55,980 nucleotides of DNA from JAFGMR01 sp964632755 (GTDB taxonomy: Archaea > Halobacteriota > Methanosarcinia > Methanotrichales > Methanotrichaceae): positions 1-55,980 of the forward strand of contig CAZWDT010000007.1 in NCBI GenBank assembly GCA_964632755.1. The letters are read 5' to 3'. This document shows positions 39,799 to 50,024 of this stretch, piece after piece; position 1 is the first letter of the stretch; every line of letters starts with the position of its first letter. The notes below the pieces were generated by a model. The model saw only the letters and a program-made list of their open reading frames with translations. It was not told where the DNA came from and ran no database searches. The position numbers and the translations under genes were made by a program.

Positions 39799-40275
39799 TC
39801 AGCGGATGAACTCCTCTATGCCCTTGAGCCCCTCTACTTCGCTCCTCTGGATCTCTGACGCCTCCACCACGGTTGGCTTCACCCTGATGGGCGCCTTTGC
39901 CCGCAAGGCAAGTGCGAGACAGTCGCTAGGCCTCGCATCTATCTCGCTCTCGCCCTGGACGCCAGCGAGGGTGAGGCGGGCGTAGTAGACCCCGGCGTCG
40001 AGATCGTCGATCAACACCCCCTTGATGCTTGCGTTTAGGCTTTCTAGCACGGAGATGAAGAGGTCATGGGTCATGGGCCTCGGCGAGACGTCGCCCGTCA
40101 GGGCTTGGTGGATCGATACGGCCTCGGATAGGCCGACGAAGATGGGGATGATTCGTCCTTCCTCGTCCTCAAGGATGACGACAGGAGCTGCCGATCCGCT
40201 GAGGGCCTCGGCAACGTAGACCCCCTTGACCTTGACCAATTTCGCGAAGTTTTCAGAAATATCCTCGACCATCAT
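39799..40275 (-). CDS. Bifunctional nuclease family protein (DUF151)
   Basis: A protein of about 158 aa from ATG 40275 (GAGAGGTG sits just upstream; GTG 40281 and ATG 40272 are options). Conserved parts are GRIIPIFVGLSEAVSI, RPMTHDLF, GVYYARLTL, and IDARPSDCLALALRAKAPI, the family's most typical block. The plant and bacterial members have RNase and DNase activity. In archaea the role is untested. It follows the ileS stop within 11 bp and is presumably co-transcribed with it. Confidence 0.88.
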   Translation of the reverse strand: MMVEDISENFAKLVKVKGVYVAEALSGSAAPVVILEDEEGRIIPIFVGLSEAVSIHQALTGDVSPRPMTHDLFISVLESLNASIKGVLIDDLDAGVYYARLTLAGVQGESEIDARPSDCLALALRAKAPIRVKPTVVEASEIQRSEVEGLKGIEEFIR

Positions 40276-40285
40276 CGCCACCTCT

Positions 40286-43200
40286 CTACGAACGGTCTAT
40301 TCCCACATGTAGAACGAGATCCTCGATAGGCCATTCCTTGACCATGAACCCTTTGACCTCCATATTAAGTCCGAGCTGGAGTTTTGTTGCCCGCACCTCG
40401 CCCGCTATGAACTCCCTCTGGCCTTGTATCAGATCGAGCACTTCAGCCCTGTCGACGCTCACGCTGACAGCTATCTGATCCTCCACTCGAAGGTCCATCT
40501 CCTTTCTCATATCCTGGATGCGCCTGATGACCTCCCTGGAATAGCCCTCGGCCATCAGATCCGGCGTCATGGAGACGTCCACATATGCCGTGCCCCTTGA
40601 GAAGTCCGCGCCGTATATGTTCTCCGGAAGCTTCTCCTTGAACTCCACCATCTCAGCAGTTATGGGGAACGACCGGCCTTCAAGCGAGACCTCGAAGACA
40701 CCGTCTTGCAATGCCGCCCTCACCCGATTGGGATCGATCGCCTTGAGCGCTGCAATCACGCGGCCGGCATCCCCCTTGAAGACGGGCCCGATCTTTCGAT
40801 GGAGCGGTGCGAGCTCCAGATCCATCTTGGGCCTCTCTCCGACAGTCACCTTGCGGGCGTTGGTCTGCCCCTTCAGCACACCCTCTAGATCACCGATCTC
40901 AAGCGGCTCCGGCGATGTTGCGATGATCTCTGCAACCGGCCAGCGCAGCTTCCTTCCGGCTTTCTGCCTGGCGTTGGATACGGCTTCTGAGATCTCCCTT
41001 ACGGCCTTCATCCGCTCCTCCAGGCCGGGATCGATCCACTCCTCCTCGGGAAGGGGCCAGTCGCACATATGGACCGACTCCATTGCGGTTGGATCGAGCC
41101 CGCGCACGAGGTTCTGGTAGATCGACTCGGCAATGAAGGGTGTCAAGGGGGCCATCAGCCGGCAGAGCTTGTACATGACCTGGTAGAGGGTGGCGTAGGC
41201 TGCTAGCTTATCGGGATCGTCCGTCTCGATCCATGTGCGAGGGCGCACGAGCTGGATGTACCACCGGGAGAGGTCCTCCAGGACGAACTCCGATATGGCC
41301 CGGGCCACTCGATGGAGGAGGTAGCCATCGAGGCCGCTCTTCACCTCGCCTGCAAGCGTGTTCACCCGAGATAGGATCCAACGGTCCTCAGGGCGCAGGT
41401 GCTCCCGGTACTGAGAGAGGTCTACTTTCTCTCTCGATAAGCCGTCGAGTATCATGTAGGGAAGGGGGAACCGATAAGCGTTCCAGAGGATATTCAACAT
41501 GCGATTTGTGTTGGCGGCAGCGTCCCAGCTGAAGTGCAGGTCCTCCCAGGGGGAGTTCGAGGAGAGGACATAGAACCGAAGGGTATCTGCACCATGCTTT
41601 CCTATAACTTCCTCAGGTCCTACCACGTTTCCGATGCTCTTCGACATCTTCTTTCCCTGCTCGTCGAGGGTGAACCCGTGCATCAGGACGGATCGGTATG
41701 GGGCCTTGCCAAAGGAGACCATGCTTGCCCCAAGCTGGGAGTAGAACCAGCCCCTCGTCTGGTCATGTCCCTCGGTTATGAAGTCGGCGGGCCACCATTC
41801 CTCAAATGCCGATCGATCCCTAGGATAGTTCAACGTAGCCCATGATGCAACGGCGCTGTCGAACCAGACATCGAATACATCGGGCACGCGTTGCATCGTT
41901 CCGCCACAGGAGCATGTTATGGAGATATCGTCGACCGCCGGCCGATGAAGGTCGGGGATTGTAGAGCCGCTCCTCTCCTCCAGCTCCTCCTGAGTTCCCA
42001 CGACCTCGAGGGAACCGCACTCATGGCAGATCCAGATGGGAAGGGGGATTCCCCAGTACCTCTGTCGAGAGATGCACCAATCCCTCGCGCCGGAGACCCA
42101 GTCCCGAAATCGGGACGATCCTGCCCAGTCCGGGTACCACTTGATCTTGGCGATCTCATCGAGCATGTTCGATCGAAGATCCCCGATCTTCAGGAACCAC
42201 TGGCTGGTGGCTATGAATATGATAGGGGTCTTGCACCTCCAGCAATGGCCGTAGCGGTGCACGATATCCCCCTTGGCAAGGAGAAGGCCTCTCTCCTCGA
42301 GGTCGTCCATGACCTCCCCGTTCGCCTCCTTGACGTACTTGCCGGCATACTTATCCCCCGCCTCCTCGGTATACCTGCCGTCCTCGCCCACTGGACAGAA
42401 CGTAGGCATGCCCCGAGCCTGGCCTAGCTCGAAGTCCTCGATGCCGTGCCCTGGGGCTATGTGAACTAAGCCGGTGTTCTCCGCGGTTACGAAATCGGCC
42501 AGGTGGACCTTGTGCTCGATGCCCCTCTGCGCGGGGACTATATCGTCGAGGGGATGCTTATAGGCCATGTCCAGAAGCTCCTCGCCCTTGCAGGTGGAGA
42601 GCAAGTCGAAGTCCTTATAGCGCCCAGCTTTGAGGACGGCATCAACGAGGTCTGAAGCCATGATCATCTCGTCGGTCTTGCCCTCTTTCCAAGCCCTTAC
42701 GCGTGAGTACTGGAAGTCGGGATGGACGGCAACGCCGATATTTGCCGGGATGGTCCAGGGGGTTGTCGTCCATATCACGATATTCGCATCCCCTTCGACC
42801 AGGGGGAACTTGACGTAGATCGAGGGATCGGTCTCGTCCCAGTACTCCACCTCCGAGTCGGCGATGGCAGTCTGGCAACGGGGGCACCAGTTCACAACGC
42901 GCATGCCTCGCTCGAGTAGTCCCCTCTCGTTCGCCCTCTTCAAAGCCCACCAGGCAGCCTCGATGTACTCGCTATTCAGCGTCATGTAGGGATCGTCCCA
43001 GTCCATCCAGGCACCGAGCGACTTGAACTGGCCGGTCATCTCATCCTTCTGCCTGAGGGCAAACTCCTTACATCGTTCGATGAACTTGCCTACGCCGTAC
43101 TCCTCGATCTGCCTCTTGTTGGTGAATCCCAGGAACTCCTCGACCTTAACCTCGATGGGGAGGCCATGCATGTCCCAGCCAGGGCGATCCTTTACATGGT

Positions 43201-43429
43201 AGCCGGACATCGAACGATAGCGAAGAACGCAGTCTTTGATCACCTTGTTCCAGGCAGTTCCAAGGTGGATCTTGCCGGTTGTGTAGGGCGGACCGTCCAC
43301 GAAGAAGAACCTCCGGCCTTCCTGCCTCATCCTCCTAACCTTGGAGTAGATCTCGGATTCCTCCCAGAATCGCCTGACCCGCTCCTCAACCGCTCCCGCA
43401 TCGTACTGGCCAGCCACCTCAGTGATCAC
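40286..43429 (-). CDS. ileS: Isoleucyl-tRNA synthetase
   Basis: A 1047-aa class I synthetase of the archaeal/eukaryotic type. The HIGH-like motif is GKIHLGTAWN near residue 57-66, the editing domain (CP1) occupies the middle third, WFYSQLG and GKKMSKSIGN (the KMSKS loop) follow, and the C-terminal anticodon-binding region starts with PEDRWILSRVN. The frame is open to 43600, but that part is not protein-like. GTG 43429 starts MITEVAGQYDAGAVEERV, has GGAGG (43438-43442) 8 nt upstream, and a TATA (CTAAATATGG, 43473-43482) in the right place. It heads the ileS-DUF151 operon and is divergent from rfcS. Confidence 0.95.
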   Translation of the reverse strand: MITEVAGQYDAGAVEERVRRFWEESEIYSKVRRMRQEGRRFFFVDGPPYTTGKIHLGTAWNKVIKDCVLRYRSMSGYHVKDRPGWDMHGLPIEVKVEEFLGFTNKRQIEEYGVGKFIERCKEFALRQKDEMTGQFKSLGAWMDWDDPYMTLNSEYIEAAWWALKRANERGLLERGMRVVNWCPRCQTAIADSEVEYWDETDPSIYVKFPLVEGDANIVIWTTTPWTIPANIGVAVHPDFQYSRVRAWKEGKTDEMIMASDLVDAVLKAGRYKDFDLLSTCKGEELLDMAYKHPLDDIVPAQRGIEHKVHLADFVTAENTGLVHIAPGHGIEDFELGQARGMPTFCPVGEDGRYTEEAGDKYAGKYVKEANGEVMDDLEERGLLLAKGDIVHRYGHCWRCKTPIIFIATSQWFLKIGDLRSNMLDEIAKIKWYPDWAGSSRFRDWVSGARDWCISRQRYWGIPLPIWICHECGSLEVVGTQEELEERSGSTIPDLHRPAVDDISITCSCGGTMQRVPDVFDVWFDSAVASWATLNYPRDRSAFEEWWPADFITEGHDQTRGWFYSQLGASMVSFGKAPYRSVLMHGFTLDEQGKKMSKSIGNVVGPEEVIGKHGADTLRFYVLSSNSPWEDLHFSWDAAANTNRMLNILWNAYRFPLPYMILDGLSREKVDLSQYREHLRPEDRWILSRVNTLAGEVKSGLDGYLLHRVARAISEFVLEDLSRWYIQLVRPRTWIETDDPDKLAAYATLYQVMYKLCRLMAPLTPFIAESIYQNLVRGLDPTAMESVHMCDWPLPEEEWIDPGLEERMKAVREISEAVSNARQKAGRKLRWPVAEIIATSPEPLEIGDLEGVLKGQTNARKVTVGERPKMDLELAPLHRKIGPVFKGDAGRVIAALKAIDPNRVRAALQDGVFEVSLEGRSFPITAEMVEFKEKLPENIYGADFSRGTAYVDVSMTPDLMAEGYSREVIRRIQDMRKEMDLRVEDQIAVSVSVDRAEVLDLIQGQREFIAGEVRATKLQLGLNMEVKGFMVKEWPIEDLVLHVGIDRS

Positions 43430-43472
43430 ACTAACGTCCTCCAAAGCAAAACAGGATCGATCTCTTCCGAGG

Positions 43473-43546
43473 CCATATTTAGCCTTTGTGACAGCATTAG
43501 CGGCCGTAGCTCGCGAATATTGGCTCACGGCAAATTTCATATATCC
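43473..43546. promoter_or_regulatory. Divergent promoters of ileS and rfcS
   Basis: On the minus strand CTAAATATGG (43473-43482) serves ileS, with GGAGG (43438-43442) before its GTG. On the plus strand TTCATATATCC (43536-43546) is the probable TATA box for rfcS, leaving a leader of roughly 60 nt. The 200-bp gap contains no other gene. Confidence 0.5.
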
Positions 43547-43629
43547 AAGGCCTAACCAGATAGTCGGGGATCCGGTAAGGAGCACGAAGTTGGGTCCCAA
43601 GGGGTCTGCGTAATCGGGATGGGTGGCCT

Positions 43630-44586
43630 ATGAAAGAAGAGATCTGGATTGAGAAGTATCGTCCTGACAGCCTGGACCAGATAGTGGGCCAGGAGGAGAT
43701 AGTCAAGAGGCTCAGGTCCTATGTGGCCTCGGGCAACCTGCCCCATCTGCTCTTCTCAGGACCGCCTGGGGTGGGCAAGACCGCCGCAGCCATCAGCACA
43801 GTGAAGGATATCTATGGGGATGGCTGGAGGAACAACTTCATCGAGCTCAACGCCTCCGATGAGCGGGGGATAGACGTCGTAAGGCACAAGGTCAAAGACT
43901 TCGCAAGGATGGCCCCCTTGGGGGGAGCGGAGTTCAAGGTGATATTCCTGGACGAGGCCGATGCCCTTACATCGGACGCCCAATCCGCTCTTCGCCGGAC
44001 CATGGAGAGATACAGTGCAACGTGCCGGTTCATCCTCTCATGCAACTACTCCTCCAAGATCATAGAGCCCATACAGTCCAGATGTGCCGTCTATCGCTTC
44101 CGATCGCTCTCCGAGGAGGCGGTCGAGAGGAGGATTTCTTATATAGCGGAGAAGGAGGGCCTGAAGGTCACCCCCGACGGGATGGCGGCGATCAGGTACG
44201 TGGCCCGGGGGGATATGCGAAAAGCGATCAACGCCCTCCAAGCCGCAGCCCTGCAGGGAGATGAGGTCGACAGTGAGACGATCTATACGATAACTGCCAT
44301 GGCCAAGCCGGAGGAGATCAAGGGTCTGATAACCTCCGCCCTGAAGGGGGACTTCACCGGCGCCAGATCCCTCCTTGACGAGCTCCTCCTGGTAAACGGC
44401 CTGTCCGGACAGGACGTGATAGTCCAGATCCACAGGGAGATGATCGACCTGGATCTGCCCAACCAGCTGAAGGTGGATCTCGTGGATCGGATAGGAGAGA
44501 TCGACTTCAGGCTGACCGAGGGCGCAAATGAGAGGATACAGCTAGAGGCTCTCCTAGCCTACTTCGTGCTGGCGGGTTCGTCCTGA
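43630..44586 (+). CDS. rfcS: Replication factor C small subunit
   Basis: A 318-aa AAA+ clamp-loader subunit. RFC boxes are visible in order: WIEKYRPDSLDQIVGQ, Walker A GPPGVGKT (44-51), NASDERGIDVVR, Walker B VIFLDEADALT, and IEPIQSRCAVYRF containing the SRC arginine finger, followed by the helical collar. With the large subunit it loads PCNA onto primed DNA. There are no inteins, which are common in archaeal rfcS genes. Its last 28 bp overlap the 3' end of the convergent sensor-kinase gene, so both stops lie within the other gene. Confidence 0.95.
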   Translation: MKEEIWIEKYRPDSLDQIVGQEEIVKRLRSYVASGNLPHLLFSGPPGVGKTAAAISTVKDIYGDGWRNNFIELNASDERGIDVVRHKVKDFARMAPLGGAEFKVIFLDEADALTSDAQSALRRTMERYSATCRFILSCNYSSKIIEPIQSRCAVYRFRSLSEEAVERRISYIAEKEGLKVTPDGMAAIRYVARGDMRKAINALQAAALQGDEVDSETIYTITAMAKPEEIKGLITSALKGDFTGARSLLDELLLVNGLSGQDVIVQIHREMIDLDLPNQLKVDLVDRIGEIDFRLTEGANERIQLEALLAYFVLAGSS

Positions 44587-47500
44587 GGGTGGCATGACGC
44601 TTCCTCCAGAAGGGCCGACCTCACCCTTGCGATCTCCATATCGATGAGGATTAGCCTCTCATCCGCCCCATCCAGATCACCGGACCTCCCCATCATCTCC
44701 ACCTGTCGGCAGATCTCCGATAGCCTCAAGGCCCCGATGTTTGCGCTGCTCGATTTCATGTCGTGGGCGGCCCGAAAGAGGGCAGTTGCATCCCCTATGT
44801 GCAGCGCAGAACACATCAACTCCAATCGTCCGGGGGCATTGGACATGAAGAGTTCGCCGAGCTCGCAGACGATATCGGACTCTCCCTCCTCCTGGAGCTC
44901 TCGAAGACCACCGAGGATCCTCTGATCAAGGGCAGGGGTTTGAGGGCGGCTTGCCCGTCGTTGTGCAGCCCTCTCCAAGGCCGAGCGGAGATCTTGGAGA
45001 TCAACCGGCTTGGATACGTAATCGTCCATGCCTGACTGCAAGCAACGCTCCTTGTCAGCGGCAAGGGCATGCGCAGTCATTGCTATGATCTGCGGACGCT
45101 CCTCCTTTGGCCATCTGCTGAGAATTCGCTCCGTCGTCTCCAGGCCGTCCATCTCCGGCATCTGTACGTCCATCAGTATAAGGTCGTACCTCTGCCTATC
45201 GAGAGCTTGGAGGACCTCGATCCCGCTTGCGGCCACATCGGCCCTGTAGCCCATCCGCGCAAGCATCTTCAAAGCAACCTTCTGATTGATCACGTTGTCC
45301 TCGGCAAGCAGGATCCGCAGGGGATGGCGTCGGGCGACCTTATCGTCCAACTTGATCCGTGGGGAAGGCCCTTGAATGGCCTCATGAGACGTGGAAGCCT
45401 GGAGAATTGCTCTCGCGCGAATGGAGAAGTTGAATGTGCTCCCCTTGCCCGGCGTGCTCTCCATCCAGATCCGGCCTCCCATCATCTCCACAAGCCTCTT
45501 GCTTATGGCAAGGCCAAGGCCAGTTCCCCCGTACTTCCTAGTTGTCGTGGAGTCCACCTGGCTGAATGACTGAAATAGGCGGCTCTGGCGGTCGGGTGGT
45601 ATGCCGATTCCCGTATCCTCGACCGATACGAGTATTCGATGGAGGTCTCCCTCCTCCACCTTTGATGAGACGCGGACGGAGACGTGGCCTTTCTCGGTGA
45701 ACTTGACTGCGTTGCTGAGCAGGTTCACCAGAACTTGCCGAAACCTGGTGACGTCACCGAGGATCACGGAGGGCGCGCTCTCCTCCATTCGGTAGCCTAG
45801 CTCGAGGCCCTTCTCCTCCGCGGTCTTCGCTACGAGGTCCAATGAGGCCTTTATCGCCTCCATAAGATCGAATGGCTGGCTCTCGATCTCTAGCAAATCC
45901 TCGTCGATCTTGGAGAAGTCCAGTATGTCGTTGATGATCCCAAGAAGGGCGTCGCCGCTTCCCCTGATAATCTCCACGCACTCCTCCTGCTCCAAGTTCA
46001 AGGGGCTGTCAAGGAGAAGGCCGGTCATTCCGATGACGGCGTTCATGGGGGTTCTGATCTCGTGGCTCATATTGGCGAGGAACTCGGACTTGGCCCGAGT
46101 AGCTGCCAGAGCCGCCTCCTTGGCCGAAACGATCTCCCTCTCCACCTGCTTTCTCTCCGTGATGTCCACGATCACACCAAGGATGCCAATATTCCGGCCA
46201 TGCATGTCCCTGATCATCGAGAATATGTGATGGGCCAGAAAGACGCTGCCGTCCTTCCGTCTGACATTGAGCTCGCGTTCGCTGTAGCCGTTCTTCTGGA
46301 TCTCTGCCATGACAACGCCAACCATATCGGCCCGATCCTCTGGAACTATGGTCCCCATTATGTTGCGAGATAGGGCTTCTTCGGCGGACCAACCACTGAG
46401 GACCTCGGCGAATCTGTTCCAGTATATGATTCCTCCATCGAGGTCGGTTGCGACGACCGCATTCCTGACCTGGTCGAGGAGGGATGCCTGGAATTGGATC
46501 TGCTCCTCGGCCCGCTTTCTCTCGGTGATATCACGGATAGACTCGATCGCGCCGAAGATATTTCCATTCGAGTCATAGAGGGCGGTTGCGCTTCCCACCA
46601 GATAGAGCTCGCCGCCTTTGAGGTTCGGCATATAGGCCTCCCCCACAAGCGTTTCGTTCCGCCTCTCGATATTGCCGTAGCCTGCCTCGATATCGTGATC
46701 GGGATTGAGCACGAGGTCGATGATGATTGGGCGGCGTTTGCCGTAGAAGGGAATGGCGTATTCGTAGTTCCCCTTGCCAAGCATATCCTCGGCCCGGATC
46801 CCGGTCATGGCAACGATCGCCCTGTTCCATGCGATCACCTTGCCTTCTCGGTCGATGACGAGCGTCGGATCGGGCAAGAACTCGATGATATCTGCAAGCC
46901 GGCGTTCGGACTCCTTGAGCGCAACCTCCATCCTCTTCCTCTCTGTAATGTCGCGAGCAAATCCGCAGAGCCCAGTGATCGTGCCGGAGTTGTCCCTAAT
47001 TGGCACCTTTACAACGTGGAAGGTGGTCAAGAAGCCCTTCACCGGCTTTGTATGCTCCTCGTCTACGATCTCGCCCTCCAGTACCCGGGCGTCGAGCTTT
47101 GATAGGTATCGAGCAGCATCGCTTCCGAAGAGATCCGAGTCCACCATTCCGACCATCTCATCCATTGGGATCCCAAACAGCCTGGAGACTGCGGGATTTA
47201 CCTGGACGTAGCGCAAGAATCGGTCCTTGATGAATATGCAGTCCTGGGCGGTCTCGAAGATCGCGCGGAAGCGCTCCTCGCTGTTCCTGAGGCTCTCATC
47301 GGAACGCTTGTTCATGATGGCTGATCCGAGGCTTCCAGCAGATACCCACAGTATGGATACCTCTCCCATATCCCATTCCCGCTCCAACCTGCCCTCGAAG
47401 AATCCCACGAATCCCCAGAATCGTCCTTCGATCACTATGGGAACTGCGAGGATCGAGAGGATGCCCTCTTTATTCAGGACCTCTTGCTCATCGTATGGAA

Positions 47501-50024
47501 AGTCCCTGGCGAGCCCCTTTACGACAACTCCTCGCTCCAAGAGGGACCTCCAACGGGCAAAGCTTCCATCGAGAGAGAGGACGGAGAGCGTGTCCTCATG
47601 GCCGGATCCGTCCCGAGACCACATGAACCTCCTCTCAGCGAAGAGCTCCCCTGTGACGGGATCTTCCTGGTTCTCGAAGACGTAAGCCTTCTCAGCGTCG
47701 GCCGCAAGTCCAAGCATCTCCAGGGACTGGTTCACAGCGGACTCGAACTCGGGGATCGTGAGGAGGGCGTTTGCTGCAACGGCAACGCCGGTCAAGAGGG
47801 CGTCGCGCTTGAGGAGCTGATTTTCAGCTGTCACAGAGTCGGTGATGTCCCTCATCGACTCGATCGATCCTAGCACATTGCCCTCGTCATCCATGTGCAA
47901 CGAGGCCTTGGCCCAAAGATGGGATCCACGGCCCTGGTTAAAGGCGGGTACGAAGACCAGGGCAAATAGCGTATCTCCCTTCCGTTCAACCTTTCGATAG
48001 AGGTAGCGCTCCATGGTGATGGAGATATCCTCAGACTCCCCCATGCCAACGAAGTCTATCAGCATTGGCCTGGGCTTGCCGTAGAAGGGAATTGCATAGG
48101 CATAATCCGCCTTTCCGATCATCTCCTCCTTGGAAGCGCCCGTCATCTCCTCCATCGCCCGGTTCCAGGCGATCACTCGTTTGTCCTTGTCGATAGCGAA
48201 GGTCGCATCCGGGAGGAAGTCGATGATGTACTCCAACCTCTGACGAGCGGAGCAAAGCTCCTCCTCGGCCTCTCTTCGCTCGGTGATATCGTAGATTATC
48301 CCTTGATAGTGTGTGATCCTTCCCTCGTCGTCTCGCCGGACGAGGGAGCGGTCCTCCACCCAACGGGGCTCTCCAAGCTTTGTGAGGATTCGATAGATCT
48401 GGGTGAACTCGTCAATACCTGGAAGGGAGCGTGCGACAACCACCCTCTCCACCCTCTCCCGATCTAGGGGATGTATAATGCTGGAGAAGGTGAGGCCATC
48501 ATGGAAGTCCCCCGGCCGATAGCCGAACTGATCGATGCTCTCAGAGACCAGCTCAACCGGCCAGCCATCCTCGGCGCGGCGAAGGAAGACGACTATCGGT
48601 CCCCGATTGATGATCTCTTCGAGCTCTCTTCGCCTCGAGAGCTCCTTTTGAAGGGCGATCTCCGTGTTTGTATGCCCCACGATCTCCTTTCGGAGATCTT
48701 TGTTGACGCGGTCGAGCTCCAGAGTTCGCTCCTTTACCCGCGCTTCGAGCAGGTCTCGAGCCTGGCGAATGGAGTCCTCCAGCCTCTTCCTCTGGACCAG
48801 TCGCCACATGCCGTCCATCATCAACGTGAGCTGTCGAAGGTCGGTATCGTCGTATGGCTCGACCTTATCTGCAACTCCCGCGAGGGCCGCTATCCTCTCG
48901 CCATCGAAGATGGGAATGCTCATCAACCGATTCAGCGCGGCGTCCTGAAGGACGGGCGATGCGGCAAGAGAGAGATCTTGGACCACGTTTTCCACAACCG
49001 GCCTTCTCTGTAAGAGGACCTCTCCCCAGATCCCCGCCTCGGTGAGGGGGATCTCCACATCCTGGTCCAAGAGGGATTGATGGGTACCTTCGAAGTGCCA
49101 GGAGTGCATATGGAGCGTTGCCCCGTCCGGTCCGATGGATGCGATATAGCCGAATTTGCTGTTGGTGAGCTTCACCGCAGCCCGCAGCGCGAAGGCGATG
49201 ATCTCCTCCAAGTCCGATCCGGTCATCTGATTGAGCCTGAGGAGGGCCTCGAGCCTTGCCTCGTCCAAGAGCAAGGCATCTTCTCCCCGGTTACGCTCCG
49301 TCACGTCCCTGAGGGTGGCCATCACCGATAGAACCTCGCTACGGGCATCCCTGACGGGGCTTAGGATGTACTCGAAGGTTCTCGCCCCCCTTGGTAAGGC
49401 ATAGCTAAACATCCCATCGCAGCCCTTGCCGCTTTGAATGACCGCCTCGATCTGGTCCTCCATCTCGGGAACGACGTCGGAGGATGGCAGCACTTCTTCC
49501 AATCCCTTGCCGATAATCGTTTCGCGTTCGACATCGAGGACTCTCGAGAGGGATCGGTTGACGTAGACAAAACGCAGATCCCTGTCGAATATGGCGATGA
49601 GGTCTGGCGAGGCAGAGAGTATCTGGTCCAGCATCCCGGATGGCTCATCGTCCAGGATCGATGGATCGAGCCCCTCCAGCTCAGCGTCGAGCTCGGTGGT
49701 CGACCCCATCATGTACTCGATCTGCCCTTCGGGTCCGGGAATGGGGGCAATCGTTGTGCGATATGCTTTCGTTCCTCTTCTCCAGGTGATGGGGGCTGCA
49801 GGCATATCAAAGCGGCAGGGATGACGGGTCTCAACACCGGCGTTTGGCCCTTGGAATACCTCCTCCAACCTCCTACCTTTGGCCTCCTCAAGGGAGCACC
49901 CCGTCATCTTCTGGCAGGCGGGGTTGAGATAGATCACTCGTCCCATCAGGTCTGAGATATGAACTGCCTCCGAGAGGTTCTCCAGAATGGGAATATACAA
50001 CTGAACCAGGTCCATTGCCATCAT
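44559..50024 (-). CDS. Giant PAS/GAF hybrid histidine kinase with receiver and HPt domains
   Basis: An 1821-aa soluble sensor kinase without obvious membrane helices. Approximate order: PAS 8-110, PAS 132-250, GAF 262-420, coiled coil, PAS 475-590, long PAS 600-720, GAF 735-890, PAS 905-1020, long PAS 1045-1160, PAS 1165-1285, HisKA with His1321 (NMSHEIRTP), ATPase domain with DTGIGIP and GGTGLGLAISK, receiver with Asp1619 (LMDVQMPEMDG) and Lys in SKPVD, HPt with His1754 (AHDMKSSSANIGA). All elements of a complete phosphorelay are in one chain; no separate output regulator is next to it. It overlaps the cyclase-family gene by 4 bp and rfcS by 28 bp. The signal is unknown. Confidence 0.92.
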   Translation of the reverse strand: MMAMDLVQLYIPILENLSEAVHISDLMGRVIYLNPACQKMTGCSLEEAKGRRLEEVFQGPNAGVETRHPCRFDMPAAPITWRRGTKAYRTTIAPIPGPEGQIEYMMGSTTELDAELEGLDPSILDDEPSGMLDQILSASPDLIAIFDRDLRFVYVNRSLSRVLDVERETIIGKGLEEVLPSSDVVPEMEDQIEAVIQSGKGCDGMFSYALPRGARTFEYILSPVRDARSEVLSVMATLRDVTERNRGEDALLLDEARLEALLRLNQMTGSDLEEIIAFALRAAVKLTNSKFGYIASIGPDGATLHMHSWHFEGTHQSLLDQDVEIPLTEAGIWGEVLLQRRPVVENVVQDLSLAASPVLQDAALNRLMSIPIFDGERIAALAGVADKVEPYDDTDLRQLTLMMDGMWRLVQRKRLEDSIRQARDLLEARVKERTLELDRVNKDLRKEIVGHTNTEIALQKELSRRRELEEIINRGPIVVFLRRAEDGWPVELVSESIDQFGYRPGDFHDGLTFSSIIHPLDRERVERVVVARSLPGIDEFTQIYRILTKLGEPRWVEDRSLVRRDDEGRITHYQGIIYDITERREAEEELCSARQRLEYIIDFLPDATFAIDKDKRVIAWNRAMEEMTGASKEEMIGKADYAYAIPFYGKPRPMLIDFVGMGESEDISITMERYLYRKVERKGDTLFALVFVPAFNQGRGSHLWAKASLHMDDEGNVLGSIESMRDITDSVTAENQLLKRDALLTGVAVAANALLTIPEFESAVNQSLEMLGLAADAEKAYVFENQEDPVTGELFAERRFMWSRDGSGHEDTLSVLSLDGSFARWRSLLERGVVVKGLARDFPYDEQEVLNKEGILSILAVPIVIEGRFWGFVGFFEGRLEREWDMGEVSILWVSAGSLGSAIMNKRSDESLRNSEERFRAIFETAQDCIFIKDRFLRYVQVNPAVSRLFGIPMDEMVGMVDSDLFGSDAARYLSKLDARVLEGEIVDEEHTKPVKGFLTTFHVVKVPIRDNSGTITGLCGFARDITERKRMEVALKESERRLADIIEFLPDPTLVIDREGKVIAWNRAIVAMTGIRAEDMLGKGNYEYAIPFYGKRRPIIIDLVLNPDHDIEAGYGNIERRNETLVGEAYMPNLKGGELYLVGSATALYDSNGNIFGAIESIRDITERKRAEEQIQFQASLLDQVRNAVVATDLDGGIIYWNRFAEVLSGWSAEEALSRNIMGTIVPEDRADMVGVVMAEIQKNGYSERELNVRRKDGSVFLAHHIFSMIRDMHGRNIGILGVIVDITERKQVEREIVSAKEAALAATRAKSEFLANMSHEIRTPMNAVIGMTGLLLDSPLNLEQEECVEIIRGSGDALLGIINDILDFSKIDEDLLEIESQPFDLMEAIKASLDLVAKTAEEKGLELGYRMEESAPSVILGDVTRFRQVLVNLLSNAVKFTEKGHVSVRVSSKVEEGDLHRILVSVEDTGIGIPPDRQSRLFQSFSQVDSTTTRKYGGTGLGLAISKRLVEMMGGRIWMESTPGKGSTFNFSIRARAILQASTSHEAIQGPSPRIKLDDKVARRHPLRILLAEDNVINQKVALKMLARMGYRADVAASGIEVLQALDRQRYDLILMDVQMPEMDGLETTERILSRWPKEERPQIIAMTAHALAADKERCLQSGMDDYVSKPVDLQDLRSALERAAQRRASRPQTPALDQRILGGLRELQEEGESDIVCELGELFMSNAPGRLELMCSALHIGDATALFRAAHDMKSSSANIGALRLSEICRQVEMMGRSGDLDGADERLILIDMEIARVRSALLEEASCHPQDEPASTK

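Noticed and set aside
43430..43600. 57-residue N-terminal extension of IleRS
   Set aside because: The residues are not IleRS-like, and the region holds a TATA box and the GGAGG that fit the GTG start at 43429.
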